A stretch of DNA of 61,990 nucleotides from Bifidobacterium myosotis (GTDB lineage: Bacteria > Actinomycetota > Actinomycetes > Actinomycetales > Bifidobacteriaceae). The position numbers and the translations under genes are program-made. Below the pieces are notes generated by a model. It worked only from the letters and a program-made list of their open reading frames with translations, was not told the DNA's origin and made no database searches. This document shows positions 60,213-61,990 of the stretch, piece after piece; position 1 is the first letter of the stretch, and every line of letters starts with the position of its first letter. The stretch covers positions 1-61,990 of the forward strand of contig NZ_MWWW01000020.1 of assembly GCF_002259745.1 (NCBI RefSeq), written 5' to 3'.

Positions 60213-61232
60213 ATGATAATCAATGATGACTTGAATGCATACCACTACCCCGCCATCTCCCCACACGACGTCCCACTCGACGCCCCGCCTGCACAGCCGA
60301 CTCCAACGATGAGCGAGAACCTGGCCCAAGTCCGGAAGGACATGATCCATCGCTGTACTGAAGCCGCACAGGACTTCGGTCACCGGCTGATGTTCGGCAT
60401 GACCACCTCGCTTACGCTCCAATCAATACCTGTCCCATCGCATTGCGCACTTGACCTCGACGTCCTGCACACCGTTTCAAGCGTCAAGGACAAACGCCTC
60501 AGAACCCGACGGCCATCTATGCAAGCGCACACTTGGAAGCCACTCGTCCAAGCCGACAATGTGCGCATCAATCGGCACGTATATGCTCTTGACCTCATCC
60601 ACACATGGGCTCAGCTCGCCCCGCATGTTCCGCTCGAATCCCTTGTTTCGCTCGGCGATTCCATCCTGCACGCCCAGAGCATCACGAGCTCCCGATCATT
60701 TCGTGGAAGCGGCGGCGACCATGAATCCGTGCGACAGCGATTCATCACCACCATCACTTCGCTTCCACGTTTCCGAGCCAAGCCGCAATGCCTGCTCGCG
60801 CTGAACCTGATACGGACAAACGTCGCCTCGCCTATGGAAAGCAAGTCGCGGATGGTCTTGCTGAAGCACGGCATCCCCTCGCCATCAACAGGATACACGG
60901 TGCCTGATGCACGATTCGTCTCAGGAGCGACGATGACTTTGGATATGGCATGGCCGGAATACCAGATGGCCGTCGAATACGACGGAGACCATCATCGCAC
61001 CGACAAAGCGCAATGGCGACGGGACCAAGAGAAACGCGAATGGCTGCGTAATCGCGGATGGACCGTCATCATCGCGACCGGCGCTGATGTCAAGGACGAC
61101 GTGTCCACGGCCGAATATGCGTTCAATGTTGCGCGTCATCTCGCCTTGCGCGGCGCGACCTTCGATTTCTCGGTGCTGCCGCGTTCCATTGAGGAGGTGG
61201 CCAAGCAGTATCGAAAGTCGGGTTCAGGGTGA
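60213..61232 (+). CDS. Hypothetical protein with C-terminal Vsr/DUF559-like nuclease domain
   Basis: 339 residues. The first 200 are not recognised. The C-terminal 110 show the PD-(D/E)XK-type pattern of Vsr/DUF559 proteins: DMAWPEYQMAVEYDGDHHRT supplies an acidic residue and the E-x-D pair, followed by RRDQEKREWLRNRGWTVIIA. Similar proteins are frequent near abortive-infection or AbiEi-type genes in actinobacteria, but I do not see an AbiEi helix-turn-helix. The ATG at 60213 lies 6 nt after TACGGT, with TTGCCA 18 bp further up, so it is probably leaderless. A role in defence or DNA repair is inference. Confidence 0.68.
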   Translation: MIINDDLNAYHYPAISPHDVPLDAPPAQPTPTMSENLAQVRKDMIHRCTEAAQDFGHRLMFGMTTSLTLQSIPVPSHCALDLDVLHTVSSVKDKRLRTRRPSMQAHTWKPLVQADNVRINRHVYALDLIHTWAQLAPHVPLESLVSLGDSILHAQSITSSRSFRGSGGDHESVRQRFITTITSLPRFRAKPQCLLALNLIRTNVASPMESKSRMVLLKHGIPSPSTGYTVPDARFVSGATMTLDMAWPEYQMAVEYDGDHHRTDKAQWRRDQEKREWLRNRGWTVIIATGADVKDDVSTAEYAFNVARHLALRGATFDFSVLPRSIEEVAKQYRKSGSG

Positions 61233-61423
61233 CAGCGCATTGCTTGATTACGCATTGCCCGATTGCCGCGATCGCCTGGATTACCTCGATTGTCTCAATC
61301 GTCTCAATCGCATGCGCTGGAGTCGTTGCAACCGGTTGGTTCGACAGCAATTATGCTCTGGCTGGCACTCTGGCACGGATTCGACGGCACCGTACTCCAG
61401 CGTGGGATTGCAGTTGGGACTGA
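61229..61423 (+). CDS. Possible small hydrophobic ORF overlapping the nuclease-like gene
   Basis: A 64-residue frame begins at GTG 61229 inside a GTGA overlap with the preceding stop codon. It contains one hydrophobic stretch (IAAIAWITSIVSIVSIACAG) and no motif. The overlap could couple translation, but there is no strong ribosome-binding site and the sequence contains simple TCTCAATCG repeats. Most likely a chance frame. Confidence 0.15.
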   Translation: MTAHCLITHCPIAAIAWITSIVSIVSIACAGVVATGWFDSNYALAGTLARIRRHRTPAWDCSWD

Positions 61424-61556
61424 TGCCGTGTCTTGTTCTCGTGTGCCTTTATTCGCCGAAACAAATTTGCGACGCAGGATACCAGATTACGTTCTGGGCA
61501 ATGTCGCATCCAAGATATGGCTCTCCCGCAATGATCACCCACTTCCAGCCAAGTGC

Positions 61557-61826
61557 TGTGCCCCTGCAGCCTTCAATACCCCGATTTTCGGCTTGCGTGG
61601 CACAGAAGTGTGCCCCCGCAGACGATTTGAGCGGCAATTTGGCTTCCGGGGGCACGGCCTGTGCCCCGCTAGCGGTTTTATGGGTCTTTTTCGCCTGCGG
61701 GGGTACGCCGAAGTAAGCGGAAAACCGCATGATTCCGCCATTTTTGCCGAAACAGGCAATTCCGCCGCAAAAATGGGTGTGCCCCCGCAGCTGAAATCCA
61801 TACGATTTCCAGCTGCGGGGGCACAC
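61557..61826. repeat. Alternating-orientation GTGTGCCCCCGCAG repeats
   Basis: The word TGTGCCCCCGCAG or a close variant occurs at 61557, 61608, 61657 and 61777, and its reverse complement CTGCGGGGGCACAC or variant near 61645, 61695 and 61813. The last two copies form an imperfect hairpin of about 22 bp with one bulge (61777–61826). It follows the nuclease-like gene; I see no gene in 61424–61990. Confidence 0.65.
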
Positions 61827-61990
61827 GCCCGGGGGCACACGCCCGGGGGCACACGCCCGGGGGCACACGCCCGGGGGCACACGCCCGGGGGCACACGCCC
61901 GGGGGCACACGCCCGGGGGCACACGCCCGGGGGCACACGCCCGGGGGCACACGCCCGGGGGCACACGCCCGGGGGCACACGCCCGGGGGC
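61827..61990 (+). repeat. 14-bp tandem repeat array reaching the window end
   Basis: The unit GCCCGGGGGCACAC is repeated without change from 61827 to 61980, eleven full copies, and continues 10 bp to the window end. It begins at the hairpin arm GCGGGGGCACAC just before it and probably expanded from that arm. The array may be longer than seen; its true copy number cannot be read from this window. Confidence 0.95.

Noticed and set aside
61449..61980. Minus-strand frames encoding repeats of PPGVCPRACAPGR
   Set aside because: They are the translation of the 14-bp tandem array and stay open only because the unit lacks stop codons; no start signal or domain is seen.

Overview
The window reads as a stretch of chromosome from a Bifidobacterium (high-GC, gut Actinomycetota). 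The evidence is the actinobacterial core order ftsK–pgsA–cinA–clgR–DUF3046–recA–recX, followed by rnpB–hpf–secA. A two-gene parE/rpoD pair, recognisable bifidobacterial SecA, RecA, MiaB and PASTA-kinase proteins, and carbohydrate genes typical of the genus point the same way. I do not assign a species. Coordinates marked as revised starts come from ribosome-binding-site or -10 evidence.

Layout. 1–661: tail of an ISL3-type transposase and a small inverted-repeat element. 681–2960: MFS permease and ribokinase operon (minus). 3235–6683: overlapping pair of an integral membrane protein and a TAP-type alpha/beta hydrolase, behind duplicated palindromic operators. 6801–11756: topoisomerase IV subunit B, principal sigma factor and a DUF4192-like protein (minus). 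11971–17444: polyprenyl synthase, PASTA serine/threonine kinase, PlsC (minus) and a membrane protein. 17590–28668: a carbohydrate locus with an ABC importer (binding protein and two permeases), a GPH-type symporter, an intracellular GH115 alpha-glucuronidase and a divergent regulator that fuses a complete LacI protein to a complete ABC-type solute-binding domain; trpD sits inside this locus. 28992–36941: secA, hpf, RNase P RNA, recX, recA (with an SOS box), DUF3046 and clgR. 37070–44306: an MFS gene inserted beside cinA, then pgsA, ftsK and a Fic protein with a degenerate active-site motif. 44454–50479: miaA, miaB, a small alarmone synthetase, a DMT transporter and a Bax-inhibitor-1 protein. 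50658–57624: two membrane glycosyltransferases, a DUF5067 protein and a NarL-type two-component pair. 57689–61232: a DUF262 protein with a RAMA-like C-terminus, divergent from a protein with a Vsr/DUF559-like nuclease domain. 61233–61990: hairpins and a 14-bp tandem array running off the window.

How the genes fit together. The most interesting functional unit is the glucuronide locus. The regulator/GH115 intergenic region and the ABC operon upstream region, 5.3 kb apart, carry nearly the same array of GTTGC repeats, so the LacI–SBP fusion probably controls both halves. The rest is housekeeping (replication, recombination, secretion, tRNA modification) with a possible small defence pair at the right edge.

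Non-coding structure is unusually rich. Several intergenic regions after gene ends hold clusters of 14–18-bp words repeated in alternating orientation (15625–15737, 28742–28868, 47947–48223, 61557–61826). Each cluster has its own word but much the same layout. A second, widespread family of GGCTCCCTC/GAGGGAGCC hairpin elements recurs at about seven places. Several plus-strand genes appear leaderless, with a -10 box only 6–11 nt before the start codon.
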